Source: Ligula intestinalis
Lineage: Eukaryota > Platyhelminthes > Cestoda > Diphyllobothriidea > Diphyllobothriidae
DNA: 64,000 nt
NCBI GenBank assembly: GCA_036362985.1
Contig: JAYGXS010000001.1
Location: 55,744,350-55,808,349, forward strand
Direction: 5' to 3'
Shown: positions 36,061 through 46,639 of the stretch, in pieces
Numbering within the stretch: position 1 is the stretch's first letter
How the letters are laid out: every line of letters starts with the position of its first letter
Program-made: the position numbers and the translations under genes
Notes under the pieces: model-generated
What the model was told of the DNA's origin: nothing
Databases searched by the model: none
The model's input: the letters and a program-made list of their open reading frames with translations, nothing else

Positions 36061-37110
36061 GCAGCAGCTTTGAGGCAGTCCATGTTCACGACCTCCTCTC
36101 ATGTTCCGCGAAGGACGCGGAAGGTTTTCTCACCTCGAGACACAACACAGAACGGGCCGTCGTAGGGGAGTTACAGCGGCCGGCGAACTTTATTACCTCG
36201 TAGAAACACGTGAGAGCAGGTCGCTAAGTCTTTTTCGAGAAAAGAATTAGATATTTTTTCCTCGGTGGAACCGGCGAAAGCGTCAGTGACAACTGTTGGA
36301 GACGGTGCAGGAGGTTGTTAGGATCCTCGACTGCATTTGGAGAGATTGGTGAGATTAACTCACCGGGAAGTCGAACAATGGCGCCAAAAAACAGTTCAGG
36401 GGCGGAACAATTAAGGTCATACTTGAAGGAGGAACGGATGTCCAAGAGGACCAGGGGGAGAATGCACGTCCAGTTCTCCGGATCGACCACGGCGCGTAGG
36501 GAGGCCTTACAATGGCAGTGGAACCGCTCGACCGTCCCGTTGGCAGCCGTGTGGTAGGCTGTATTGTGGATGCGAGTATACCTTACAAAGGAGAGTAAAG
36601 ACTAGAAGAGGATAGACTTGAACTGAGCACTACGGTTAGTCATGATTGTGGAGGGAGCGCCAAAAAGGCAATTCAACGACTTAAGAAGGCCTTGCCGACT
36701 GTGGAAGCCTCAACAGTGGGCAAAGGGAAAGCCTCTGACCACCGGCTGAATCGATACACACAGGTTAGGATATAAGACAGCCATTGGGCAGCGGCAAGGG
36801 GCCTACAATACCTAGATGAACGTGATTTAACCTGGCACCGGGGCTGGGGAAGGTGCCAATGTGTGCCGGTGGACCTAACTTCGTTGAAAAGCAAGGCAAG
36901 CCCGAATCCAACTTTTAAGGTCCTTGTACATCCCAGTCCAGACAAAGCGGTGGGAAACCAGCTTTTCAGTGGCTTGACTCCCTGGGTGAGAAAGGTTGTT
37001 CATGGAGGAGAAGACATTGCGTCGGAGGGACGGCAACACAAAGGGGCGATGAGCGGCGGTAGAAACGTCACAAAGAATGGCGCCGTTGCCAGTAATCAGC
37101 GGCATATCCT
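36061..37110 (-). pseudogene. Integrase remnant of the Ty3/gypsy element
   Basis: The zinc-binding region reads LSHPGSQATEKLVSHRFVW and WIRACLAFQRSK, with one cysteine of the HHCC motif changed (CLAFQ for CLACQ). The catalytic core shows ILTCVYRFSRWSEAFPLPTV near 36,720-36,790. The distal part has LPLVLLDIRSSFKYDLNCSA and ELFFGAIVRLPGE (36,300-36,450), and a C-terminal end (SRGEKTFRV-type, in another frame) lies near 36,120. Frameshifts prevent a functional product. Confidence 0.85.
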
Positions 37111-37256
37111 GGAGTTGGAGTCCAGAAATATCCTCGTCACAGGGTGAACCAATATGGCGTTGTTTGGCGGCTATCTCAGCGAGGTTGATCCTGGAAGTTA
37201 GTTACAAATAAGCAAGAGAGGGTCTGGACAATGCGTCAGCCCCCTCATTGCGTGAC

Positions 37257-37700
37257 CTACCGATATGGCGGATATCTGAGGTGAACTGAGAGATGCAGTC
37301 TAACTGGCGAATTTCCCGGGAAGTAAATGTTCTCTGATTGTGACTTCAAGACATAGGAAAGTGGTTTGTGGTCAGAGAAAACAGTGAATTCCCTGCCTTC
37401 GGGCGCGTGCCGGAAGTGTTTCACGGTGAGGTAGACAGCCAGGAGCTCCTGTTCAAATGTGCTGTAGCGCGATTTGGTAGGCTTTACCTTTCTAGAGATG
37501 AAAGCTAAGGGTTGGGTCTGACCTGCAACATGCTGCTGGAGAACCGCACCGACTAAGACATTGGAAGCATCAACCATGAGTGAGATGGGAGCATCAGGGA
37601 CTGAGTGCGTCAAGAGGATGGCATCGGCTAGGGCAGCCTTAACTTTGTCGAAAGCTGCGAAGGCGTCTGCAGATAGCTCAAGCGAACCTTTTTGACCCGA
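37257..37700 (-). pseudogene. RNase H domain of the Ty3/gypsy element
   Basis: The longest open stretch of the element. It contains DAPISLMVDASNVLVGAVLQ (first catalytic Asp), RYSTFEQELLAVYLTVKHFR (the YS..E.E.LA..... motif with catalytic Glu) and FTVFSDHKPL (catalytic Asp). All three core motifs are intact in one frame, so this part decayed least. Confidence 0.88.
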
Positions 37701-38585
37701 AAGTAGGTTAATGAGGGGCAGAATGGTGTTGGCACAATTAAACAGAAACCGACGGTAAAAATTCACCATGCCCAAAAATTGCTAAAGTTGACGTTTAGAA
37801 GAAGGAAGCGGGAAGTCTCGAATGGCCGCAACTTTAGAAGGAGGAGGGTGGATGTTGTTGGTGTCAACTTGGTGTCCAAGAAACTCAAGAGAGAGAACGC
37901 CACAAACGCACTTGGACGGGTTAAAGACAACGCTAAACTGTTGAAGGTGGTCAAACACCGTTACAAGATGCTCCATATGGTCTTCGGTGGTGGAGCTGGA
38001 CACCAAGAGGTCGTCAATCCAGGCAAAGACGGACGGTAGACCACAGAGCTCCTTATCAACAAACCTCTAGAAGGTTTGGGAGAAGCTGCGGCGGCCAAAT
38101 GGCATGCGCAAGAATTCAAAGAGGCCAAATGGGGTGGTGACAGCCGTCTTTCGACCAGACCAGGGGGATCTTCGAGAACATAGAGTTGTTGTATAGCGCA
38201 CTGGCAAAGCCTTGAAGATTCGGAACGGGACAGCGGTCCGGGATGTTGACATTGTTTAAACCACTGTAGTCACCGCAGGGTCGCCAGTCATCAGCGGTAG
38301 CCTTTAGGACTATGTGGAGAGGCGAGGCCCATGGGCTTTCAGATGTTTGAATAATGCCCATCTGAAGCATACGCTAGAACTCGGCTTTGATTGCAGTAAG
38401 TCGTGAAGGCGCGAGACTGTGAGGGCGAGGAAAACAGGAGGGCAAGTGGTCCGGATGCAATGCACAACGTCGTGCCGTGGGAAAGAACCACTAAAGATAG
38501 GCCACATGAGACCAGGATATTTCGCAAGAGGTTGGTGAAATGGACTATCTGTATAAGGGTCCAAGACAGTGAGTTTGTGGGACAT
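37690..38585 (-). pseudogene. Ty3/gypsy reverse transcriptase remnant
   Basis: Motifs in order on the minus strand: MGIIQTSESPWASPLH, DDWRPCGDYSGLNNV, FEFLRMPFG, FAWIDDLLVSS (catalytic aspartates at 38,010-38,018), CVCGVLSLEFLGHQVD and FLGMVNFYRRF. This is the full palm and fingers series of Ty3/gypsy RT, with IDD in place of the common VDD. At least two frameshifts interrupt it. Confidence 0.9.
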
Positions 38586-38599
38586 TCCAGATGAAAGAA

Positions 38600-38940
38600 T
38601 ACGTGGAAAAGTCAGCTTCGTGATCTGGTCGAGAAAACGGGAATCAAGCAGTCAACAATAAGACCGAAAGCAGCAAGAAAGTCTGCACCAAGTATAGCAC
38701 AAGGCACGTCAGCAATTACAAACACCCAAGGGAAAAGACGTCGTAAACCGAGGTCAAACGAGAGGGAACATGTACCGAAGGTGGTCATAAACGGGGTATT
38801 GATAACTTGAAGGAAGAATATGGTTGGGAGGCCGATGGTTGGCTGCTGAAGGAGGAATGACACTCATTTGAGCGCCCGTGTCAACCAAGAAACGTCTACT
38901 ACTTTTACTATCGTGGGCCTAAAAGGTGCAATCACGTTTA
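38600..38940 (-). pseudogene. Retrotransposon aspartic protease remnant
   Basis: The active-site motif FLVDTGAQMS is read on the minus strand around 38,870-38,900, and the C-terminal motif ILGADFLAAFGLIVD follows about 60 residues later. These two motifs define the retropepsin fold of Ty3/gypsy elements. The catalytic DTG is intact, but a frameshift lies between the two parts. Confidence 0.8.
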
Positions 38941-38984
38941 GAAAAGCCAGGAACATTTATAGTATCGACCTCCGTATGGGCCAG

Positions 38985-39900
38985 TTATACTCGTTTACTC
39001 TGATTGGAAATAAAGAAGCATGGAGGGGTGCAATGACGGGCTTTGAGACAGAAAGGGGCATAATACAGGCAGGGGGTGAGTGAGATATGATTAGATGATT
39101 TGGGCTGGAAATATCGGATAGATGACCTCGGCGGGCTCTCACATGAAGGGGTTGCTCTCTTTTGAGGATAAGCTACCTGCGCGGTAAGCTGTACAATAGT
39201 AGAGTGGATACAGAGGAACAACCGGAGGAATGGGTAGTGCCGCAAGTGATGGCTTAGCGAAGCCGTACGTCTCCATAAGCTTTTCAGCCAATTGAAAAAT
39301 ATTTGCAGCACTAGCCCAGTCAGAAACAGGCTCTAAAATGCGCTGAACTTCTGCTGGAAAATGTCCATGATCAGTAGTTGACTATATCGTAGACTTGAAG
39401 AAGAATGTGTTTGGGGGAGTCACCAGTTTCGAACGGAATGATATTCGACTGCAGAAGGTACTCCAAGTCAAAAGTCAGTAAGATCAATTAGGTAGGACAG
39501 TATACTCTAGGACACGGAGCTTACAAACGGCTCTGCAGAAAAGAGCAGCTCACAGTAGACAAAGCAGTTGTTGTGTCCATGTTCTGTGCCTCTGCGCACA
39601 GGATACGGGATCTGGGTACGTCCTCCGGCCAATCAGGAAATGGCCCTTACGGATTGTATCGAGTCCTCGTGGGGAATCGCCGAAGTGGCTCAACCTTGCG
39701 ACGAACGCAGGCGACCAGTGCATATGCATCCAGTGGTTCTTCGAGCAAGCTCCTATGCGCGGAGTGAGTCATGTGCAGCCTGCAGATAGTTGACCAAGGT
39801 GTGAACGGCCGCGAAAAGTTTGACAGCGAAGACAAAGTGCCAGCACAGGGGATGATCTCAGGACCGCCACAAGCGCATCAGTGTTAATCAGCAGACGTTT
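38985..39900 (-). pseudogene. gag remnant with CHCC zinc-knuckle-like end
   Basis: The C-terminal part reads LYYAPFCLKARHCTPPCFF (about 39,012-39,068), matching the CsRn1 gag pattern C..YH..FG..A..C..PC with the first histidine replaced by tyrosine. Upstream pieces at 39,647-39,835 and about 39,240-39,311 look like capsid remnants. The frame is broken repeatedly, and the knuckle probably no longer binds zinc. Confidence 0.65.
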
Positions 39901-39904
39901 AGAA

Positions 39905-40130
39905 CAAGAGAGAGGCCCGTAAACACTCCGTTTAAATGATGTGGGTCTTCATAAAAAAACGGGTGAGTTGCAAATGCTTTTAGAAGTAATTTTTGGTATG
40001 AGAACCGCATAAGGCAGAGATCGAAACAGTAGACTTAAAAATGAGGCTGAATTTGCGAAATAAAAGTGAACGGTACTACACACGCACGCTGCGTTTCCCG
40101 GACAGTATCCAGTTTCATTTAAATAAAATG
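39905..40130 (+). repeat. Diverged dispersed repeat, copy 1
   Basis: This segment aligns with 45,474-45,700 in the same orientation, beginning AAACACTCC..TTAAATG and ending in a GC..GCATTTCC-like segment, with many substitutions. It abuts the gag end of the gypsy element and might include part of its LTR, but no matching second LTR was found near 36.0 kb. Confidence 0.4.
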
Positions 40131-40139
40131 GTTTATTGA

Positions 40140-42785
40140 AACCAAGTTAGTAGTACATTTATATTTATCGCACTATCTCAGTAAATTGGGTAAAGGGAGG
40201 TCCGCGTAACCTTTAACCGGTGAGTATCCAGAAACATCTTCAAAACACTTGCGGCGAAGGACCACACGATAAACATCGGCAAGGAATTGCATTGACGAAT
40301 GGCCCTCTGTGGAAATGAGGAGCGGTTTGGTGTGACAGTCACTTTTTTAAGTTAGCAAGCGTGTCGTCTGAGATTGTTTTCAGTCCACATTTAGATCTAG
40401 GGCCTTAGCAACCGAAACTTTACCATAGGGTTACGTCTGCCCTTCCCGTAGTGCAGATGGCTAGATGTTTTAAGACAGCTAGTGGTGCTCATACGTAAAC
40501 TGGTTGAGTTCAGAACAGCACATCGCTGTACTTCTGCAAGAATATGCATGCCCTTGCAAAAATACAAACGACAAACCTATGAGGCATATTCCAGGTGCAA
40601 CCGCACAAATGCTCCAAGTACCGAACTGAAGATGTCAAAACTCCGGCTTACAAACGTTCTTTGGGCTGCACTCGCAGCTGGCATTTCCGGAATGTGTTTT
40701 GGAAAATTGTATTGTTACACTTAAATCGTACTTAACGCCTATTCCGAGGAGTTCTGCGTATTTAGGCTTTTAAATGGTCTATTTTCCAAAATATAATGTC
40801 TTTCAGGTGCTGCATTTCCTCGTTATCTTGTTGACATTACATTTATTACCACAAATTTTTAAAGGAAACTGACATTTTGCATGTCTGCAGCTCTTCCATG
40901 GTTTGCTTTAATGTATAGAAGTGTAGGATGCGAAACAGTCTATCCACGAACCCAAATGTTTCGAGCTAGGAAATAAAAACAAAGTCGTCTGCAGATGAAA
41001 GCACGTGCTTGTTTAACGTCTTATTTAAAAGTTGTGAAAAGTAAATTCAAGGCATATTTAACCGAGTAAAATAAAGAGGCCGTTCAATGTAACTACAGAA
41101 GTCTCTCTTACCTTTTTATTACCATAAGCAACTTCGAAAAAGCGACATATAGAAGGCTCTATTCACATACAAAGCGCCATGCCCGATTTCGTTAGGGGTT
41201 TTTGGTAGATTTGCTGAATTTAGTTGATCCAGTTCAGAAATAAACTTGCACGAAAGGGATTTTTCTGCTGGTCACTTTCGTTTCCTCTGACTTGTGTTAA
41301 AGTCTTTTAAGATTTGTGCACGTAATTTGGCAGAAGAAGGTCATGACTATCCAACGAATAGTAGTATTGCCAGGAATTATGGTGTAATATCGGGTTTGCT
41401 GTTGAGAGGTTTCAGTTGTTATCTGCTCTTTAACATCGACATCAAGTCGCTGTAAAATTGCATCTAAACCCGTATTACTTAGAGGTATTCAACCGACACC
41501 CGTAGTTTACAGTCAGTCATTTTAAGGTTGATTTCCCTAGACATTGTGTAATTATATCAACACGCCTTTCGACCTATAAATGAACTGGTTTTGGACCTTG
41601 AACATATTCAGTTTCGAGTGTCAGTAAAGCCCTCTCACTATCGCTGCCCTGAAAATGGCTAGCAAGGAATACAGTGCATGCAAAATACCTTTCACGTACG
41701 CTTACGAAATCCTGCATTTTTAAAAAACAATCAACTTACTGCCGATCGTTTGCTGCCTGTCTTCACACTACCCACATTGCGACTCTTTCTTTATAAAAGA
41801 GGTCAGCTCAATCGATGTTCTGGAAATGGAGCACTCTAAGAACAATGTGAATGCTATTCAATTCTTTGACATTTCAGTTATTGTCAATTATAAGTGGTTC
41901 ACTATCCAGTCCCAGAAGTAAAATGAGAGACACACCCAGACAGAAAAAAACTCTAGTGAACTTGCACAAAAAGCCGTGTAAACATAATCTTTTTAATAGC
42001 GTGCTCACTTTCTGAGTTTGTTGCATTAAAGCGCTCCATAATAAAATAGCAGGTTGCAAAGGAATATAATGACGACGACAGTCTGACCGTCAATTTCGAT
42101 GAAGCACGCCCTGTGCTCCGTTGTAGAGTGGTACAAGGACGATAACTTGTGCGTAGATTGTTTTTTTAGCCATGGTAGGATTGCGCTGCATCTACCGCAG
42201 TCTCCTTGCCATACAACCGACTGTGCCCGGTGTGAACATAGAGTCAGGAAGGTAGGAAGGGGGATCGGCATACGCCTGCGCCTAGGCGTGCCACCACGCT
42301 CCCCCTCCCCTTCCTCGCATGTTCGGCCTTTCTTATGGTAGCGCAGCCCGAAAAATGCCCCCCGTACCCATTTTAGTCTACCATCTCTATAATATGGTCC
42401 ACTTAGCGGACGTAGAAGTGATAATAGAAAATAAACGATGCGCGTTCGAACTATCAGATATATAGTGCAGTTTGGAATTCATTCCTTTTCGCAGCAGCAA
42501 CGAAAAATACATGCTAAACGCATCGCCTTATGTTCGTTCAAGTTCTGAGGTACTTACCGGAAAAGCTTGCTATTTACTATGTTGCACACAAGTTTCACTT
42601 CCAGACAGTATTTCGCGAAAAACGTGGTTTGCCGCCGAATACGAATGGTCATTCTGGGATTGGTACTCATTAGTTCATTCAGAAAACAATATGTAGGAGG
42701 GGTAAGTCCGTTAATGGTTACGTTTTCGAGTTTCATATCTTTAAATCAAAACTTATAAATACGATTTAACAGATTTAAATATTCC
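40140..42785. other. No gene recognised
   Basis: AT-rich sequence with short frames only. No motif, repeat or RNA structure could be supported. Confidence 0.35.
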
Positions 42786-42789
42786 CAAG

Positions 42790-42880
42790 CTAAATCAGCG
42801 AGGCAGCGAGACCATGATGCAGTGAATTATAGCGTTGGACTTCAAATCAACAGGTCTCGGGCTCGAAATCCGGATGACTA
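42790..42880 (+). repeat. tRNA-like SINE head
   Basis: A TCGGG-CTCGAAAT-CCGGA T-arm-like hairpin (about 42,857-42,874) and an upstream A-box-like stretch resemble the tRNA-like part of the SINE at 52.0 kb. It ends where the minus-strand Penelope-like fragment begins, so one element was broken by, or joined to, the other. Confidence 0.45.
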
Positions 42881-43830
42881 AGGATGACCATTCCATGACC
42901 TTTGTCAGGCTTATAAATGGTGATTTCTTCATTATGTTTCAGTGCAGACAGAGCAGCCATATGTTCTTTAGTTAAAGGCGTCGATTTTGTAATAGGAGTT
43001 TTGCGGTACTGATGCGCAATATCGACAAATTTTGCCTTTACCCAGCTCACATCTCCAGTGGATCGAGGTACTAGGTCTGCCAGCTGAGAATTTAGGTCTT
43101 CAAATTGTGTCTCATTTTCAAATGGGTTTATTCTCCTGTTTGGAACACAAAAGTTTAATCCCAATGATAAAGTCTCTGAGTGAAGCTTAGCAAGTGTGAT
43201 GTCGAATAGATTGAGAAAAACTTCATCCATAATCAGAGGAAACCTATCGTCAGTAGATGTCTTGCATAAAGTCTTCCTTAATTTAGATCGATATGTCTCT
43301 CTTGTCTTCTTTTGCATAAAACACGCATGTTTCATGATCATTAACCATCAAAATAAACTCATGTTGTACAAAACATGCTTTGTCTGATCCATACAAGATT
43401 TGTTTGCACCGGCATGCGCTGTCAAGTCTTCAATCCTTGATTTCGCAAGATGGTCCAGATTTTTAATCGTTGGACGCAATTTTCCTCAATGGACGATCTT
43501 ATAGAACCCCTTTGGATACTCCTTGCTGTTTATGCAGCTCTGCAGAAATTCAATGTGTGTTTTGTTCTTCGTTATTGTGCAACGCAATTGTACAAGTCTA
43601 TCCAAAGACTTTATTATATCCATGGGGAGGTGCTGCTTGAGAAATCTGAACCATTTGTTCCCCGGTACAAATTTAAAACAGGCACAGACGGCAGAATTTA
43701 TTGATACCAGTAAATTTCGTGACAGCTCTTCAGCAGCGTCTTGTCGCTGCATAAGTATGATAACGAAGAGGACATGCAAACGTTTGAAATTTCAGAGTGG
43801 ATGACATAACAGCAAGGATCATAGTTCGGT
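42847..43830 (-). pseudogene. Penelope-like element, N-terminal half
   Basis: The 5' part has FRFLKQHLPMDIIKSLDRLV and THIEFLQSCINSKEYPKGF (43,486-43,779), the conserved N-terminal region. After a frameshift come LGLNFCVPNRRINPFENE, LTKEHMAALSALKHNEEI and IYKPDKGHGMVIL, the start of the RT fingers. It breaks off there, at the SINE-like segment, before the catalytic motifs. Its 5' end follows directly on the 3' end of the next copy, giving a head-to-tail arrangement. Confidence 0.85.
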
Positions 43831-43839
43831 TTAAATTAT

Positions 43840-45255
43840 CATCAGGTAAAGGACACAACACTAGTCAATCTATGGGAGAAAGGGGGATGGGGGAGTAAAC
43901 GAAAGTTACTTGGGGATTAAAACTAAGTAACCAATTACCAGGGTAATTGGAAATTGACCACGCGGTCAAGCTGCTTGCACAGGTCAGGTTTCTCCCGTCG
44001 TATGTATGCAGCTTCCAAGTAACGCAACATTCGAATTGTTCAGGCCCGAACAAGTATTCGAAATGCTGTCTTGACGTCAACTGAATTACCGCTGTCAAGT
44101 AAATGTTTACTAATAGAGGACCGTGGTACTCTGTCTTCTTGCTTGAATAGCCAGCTGGGCAAGTGTTCAGCGGCCCTGGCCGCCAGTTGCCTTTGCGTGC
44201 GCCCAATGTACTTGCATCCACACGTACATGTGAATTCGCATACACAATTTGACGTAGCGTGCAATGGCAAGGGATCTTTTGCCCGTTTTACTGGAATTCT
44301 TGTGGTCAGACTCAAGAAGACGAGCTTTGAAGCATTGAAGGTCCTTTTTTATAGTGCAGCGCAAACGTCGCTTGATTGTATTTGAGACATCATCACCCTT
44401 GAATGGTAAGGATACCATGGCGGGCTTTTTTCGGAACTGACTGTTCCATTAATTTTGGCCGCAGGGGATTGCTATACTTTTGAATGAAGCGTGCCGGGTA
44501 GCCGCAGCTGAGTAAGGCTGAGTTGAGGCGAGAAAGCTCCTCTGGTAGGGTCTCACTAGAGCAAATTTTTCTTTTATCAGATTACGCTTCCACTGAATTG
44601 GCACGAAACTCAAGAACTGTAGATAATGCTCTTTCCAGGTCTTTTTGTGGAAAACTGTTTTCGTTATTGAACCATCATCCTCTCTTAACATGAGGACGTC
44701 TAGGAAGGATAGCTTGTTATGCTGCTCTGTTTCCACTATAAATTTAATTTTTGGGCGCAGGATATTCATAAAATTGAGGAGGTCGTCGGTGTCTTCCTTA
44801 GAATTTACAATTGTGAATATATTGTCCACATATCGTCAATATATTTATGTCTTATTAAGTCTTGATGACGCGTTTTCTTCAAGATAACCCATAAAGACAT
44901 CTGCGAATATGGGCCCTAGTGGACTGCCCATTGCGACTCCGTCCAATTGTCTGTAAAGTTGCCCATTAAATAGAAATTGAACATTTTCGGTACAGACTAC
45001 TAGCAATTGGTGCAGTATTTCAGGCGGCAGACGGGTTTCAGACGCATGGGCACAAATAATATCTCTTGTTTCGTCCAGTGGTACATTTGTAAATAAGGAT
45101 TCGACGTCTAGTGAAACCAGTAACATTTTGGCGCTTGATGTCCTCAATAAAATGAAAATTGTCCTTTGTAATGGACGTGGAGAACCGTTCTCGAATGAGG
45201 GTTATTTCCTTTACAAGCCATTGTGCCAATTTGTGTTGAGGGGAATTCGACATTG
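43840..45255 (-). pseudogene. Penelope-like element, RT core and GIY-YIG endonuclease
   Basis: From its 5' end: SMSNSPQHKLAQWLVKEI, MLLVSLDVESLFTNVPLDET (RT motif A), GVAMGSPLGPIFADVFMGYL (motif B), HNKLSFLDVLMLREDDGS (with FLDV), then in later frames CEFTCTCGCKYIGRTQRQLA with AARAAEHLPSW (the GIY-YIG nuclease) and a C-terminal tail. The YxDD region (about 44,830) reads YVDNIF, i.e. the second Asp is changed. Several frameshifts are present. The N-terminal half is missing here and replaced by an inverted piece at 45,262. Confidence 0.88.
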
Positions 45256-45261
45256 AGAGGA

Positions 45262-45440
45262 TTGGTCCTTGCTGTTATGTCATCCACTCTGTGAAATTTC
45301 AAACATTTGCATGTCCTCTTCGTTATCATACTTATGCGGCGATAAGACGCAGCAGAAGAGCTGTCAAGAAATTTACTGGTACCAATAAATTCTGCCGTCT
45401 ATGCCTGTTTTAAATTTGTACCGGGGAACAAATGCTTCAG
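45262..45440 (+). repeat. Inverted 5' segment of the Penelope-like element
   Basis: This stretch is the reverse complement of 43,650-43,830, the 5' part of the neighbouring copy. It joins head-on with the RT-bearing fragment at 43.84-45.26 kb. The result is a copy whose 5' end is inverted, the signature left by twin priming in L1-type retrotransposition. Confidence 0.8.
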
Positions 45441-45473
45441 ATCAATCAGTTCATTTGGAGTAAACGACAGAAG

Positions 45474-45700
45474 CCCTTAAACACTCCACTTAAATGGTAC
45501 AGGTAGGCATGAAAATAAAGTCATTAATAAAATTTTTACAGGTGGCTTTATTACGCAGAATGCATTGAACCAATAATGGAACATAAATGTTTAAAAGCTG
45601 TGGTATTTGTAGAATAACAGCAAATAACACGTTCGCAGCATTTCCACTATAACATTTTCAACATTTTCAAGTTTGCGTAAACAGAAGCATCTAGGGAAAT
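45474..45700 (+). repeat. Diverged dispersed repeat, copy 2
   Basis: Aligns with 39,905-40,130 as described there. It follows the inverted Penelope segment after about 30 bases. Confidence 0.4.
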
Positions 45701-46149
45701 CAAGGGAGAAGTATCTTTGTAATTTGCTCAGTACCCCATTATTTAGGATGCTGGAAGTTCCAGTTGCTCTTTCTATCCCCCCTCGTTCTCCCTTATTTCA
45801 AAATGCCCTACGGAGAAAGTGACATGCAATATCTTAGGCAGCCCAAGTCAACGCGGAAACCGCTTCCGTTAACCAAAACCATGGCACATAGTCGAGTTCG
45901 GTTACCCTTCGGGATGTCTCAGCAGCCCTCATAGGGGAGACATGAGTAGATACTGTGTCCTTAACAAATGCTGAAATCACATCATCTGCATGCGGACCAT
46001 AGCATTCAGATATAAAAGTTACAATCAAAATAATAAAAAAAACACTAGCTCTTCTTCACATCCATTCCACCTCACCCCACGTACAGCTAGAGTGACTCTG
46101 CTCAGTCTGACAGCCTGAAATATTCATTCTCTTCTATAAAACTGAAGGA

Positions 46150-46630
46150 ATTATGGAAGTAATCACAGAAGAACTTTCGGTCTGCAAGGTGGAAATTGCT
46201 GCTATCAGGCAAACACGAATTTTCAAACGGGGTCAAATGAAGGAGATGGGTGCCGGATAAACCTTCCTCTGGAGCGGCCGCTCAAAGGAAGAAAATCGTG
46301 ATGCTGACATCGTCTGTCCTACCACTACCCAGTCTGTCGCAGGCCATAAGCGACTGAATGATGACGCTGCGTTTGCCCCCTCATGATCGTCAGCACCTAC
46401 GCCTCTACCAAGGCGAAGAACAAATTCTCCAAGTATCTGCACATCCTCCTGAAGACGGTACTGAAGGCAGACGAACTGGTGACTGACCATGCTGCCTAAG
46501 AGGGAATGCTGGCGACGATCTCCTTCTTCTGCAAGCCTACGCAGAATACTACCTTCTTTAACTAATACCCTAAATATCTACAGAATCTACATATATCACT
46601 GGATCGACGTCAATAAAGTGGCCTTTCTCG
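46150..46630 (+). pseudogene. RTE-like LINE endonuclease fragment
   Basis: Plus-strand pieces match the apurinic-like endonuclease of RTE-type LINEs: VEIAAIRQTRIFKRGQMKE (the ALSETRF region), a WSGR motif, then LMIVSTYASTKAKNKFSKYL, LLKTVLKADELV and TDHAA in the known order. Stops and frameshifts are frequent. AATAAA at about 46,611 lies after the coding similarity. It is probably the same family as the RT at 55.6 kb, which lacks this domain. Confidence 0.65.
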
Positions 46631-46639
46631 GTGTTAGCT

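Larger units (their letters stand above)
36010..39900 (-). mobile_element. Ty3/gypsy LTR retrotransposon, CsRn1-like, decayed
   Basis: Minus-strand remnants run in the order gag (39.9-39.0 kb), protease (38.9-38.6), RT (38.5-37.7), RNase H (37.7-37.3) and integrase (37.1-36.1), the order of Ty3/gypsy pol. The CHCC-type gag motif and the style of the RT and integrase motifs match the CsRn1 clade first known from flatworms. Stops and frameshifts break nearly every domain, so it is not autonomous. No pair of flanking LTRs could be recognised with confidence; the ends given are the ends of coding similarity. Confidence 0.85.

Noticed and set aside
43820..43850. CUGAUGA on the minus strand at the 3' end of the Penelope-like copy
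   Set aside because: Followed by GAAC after an unpaired stretch; no convincing stem II.
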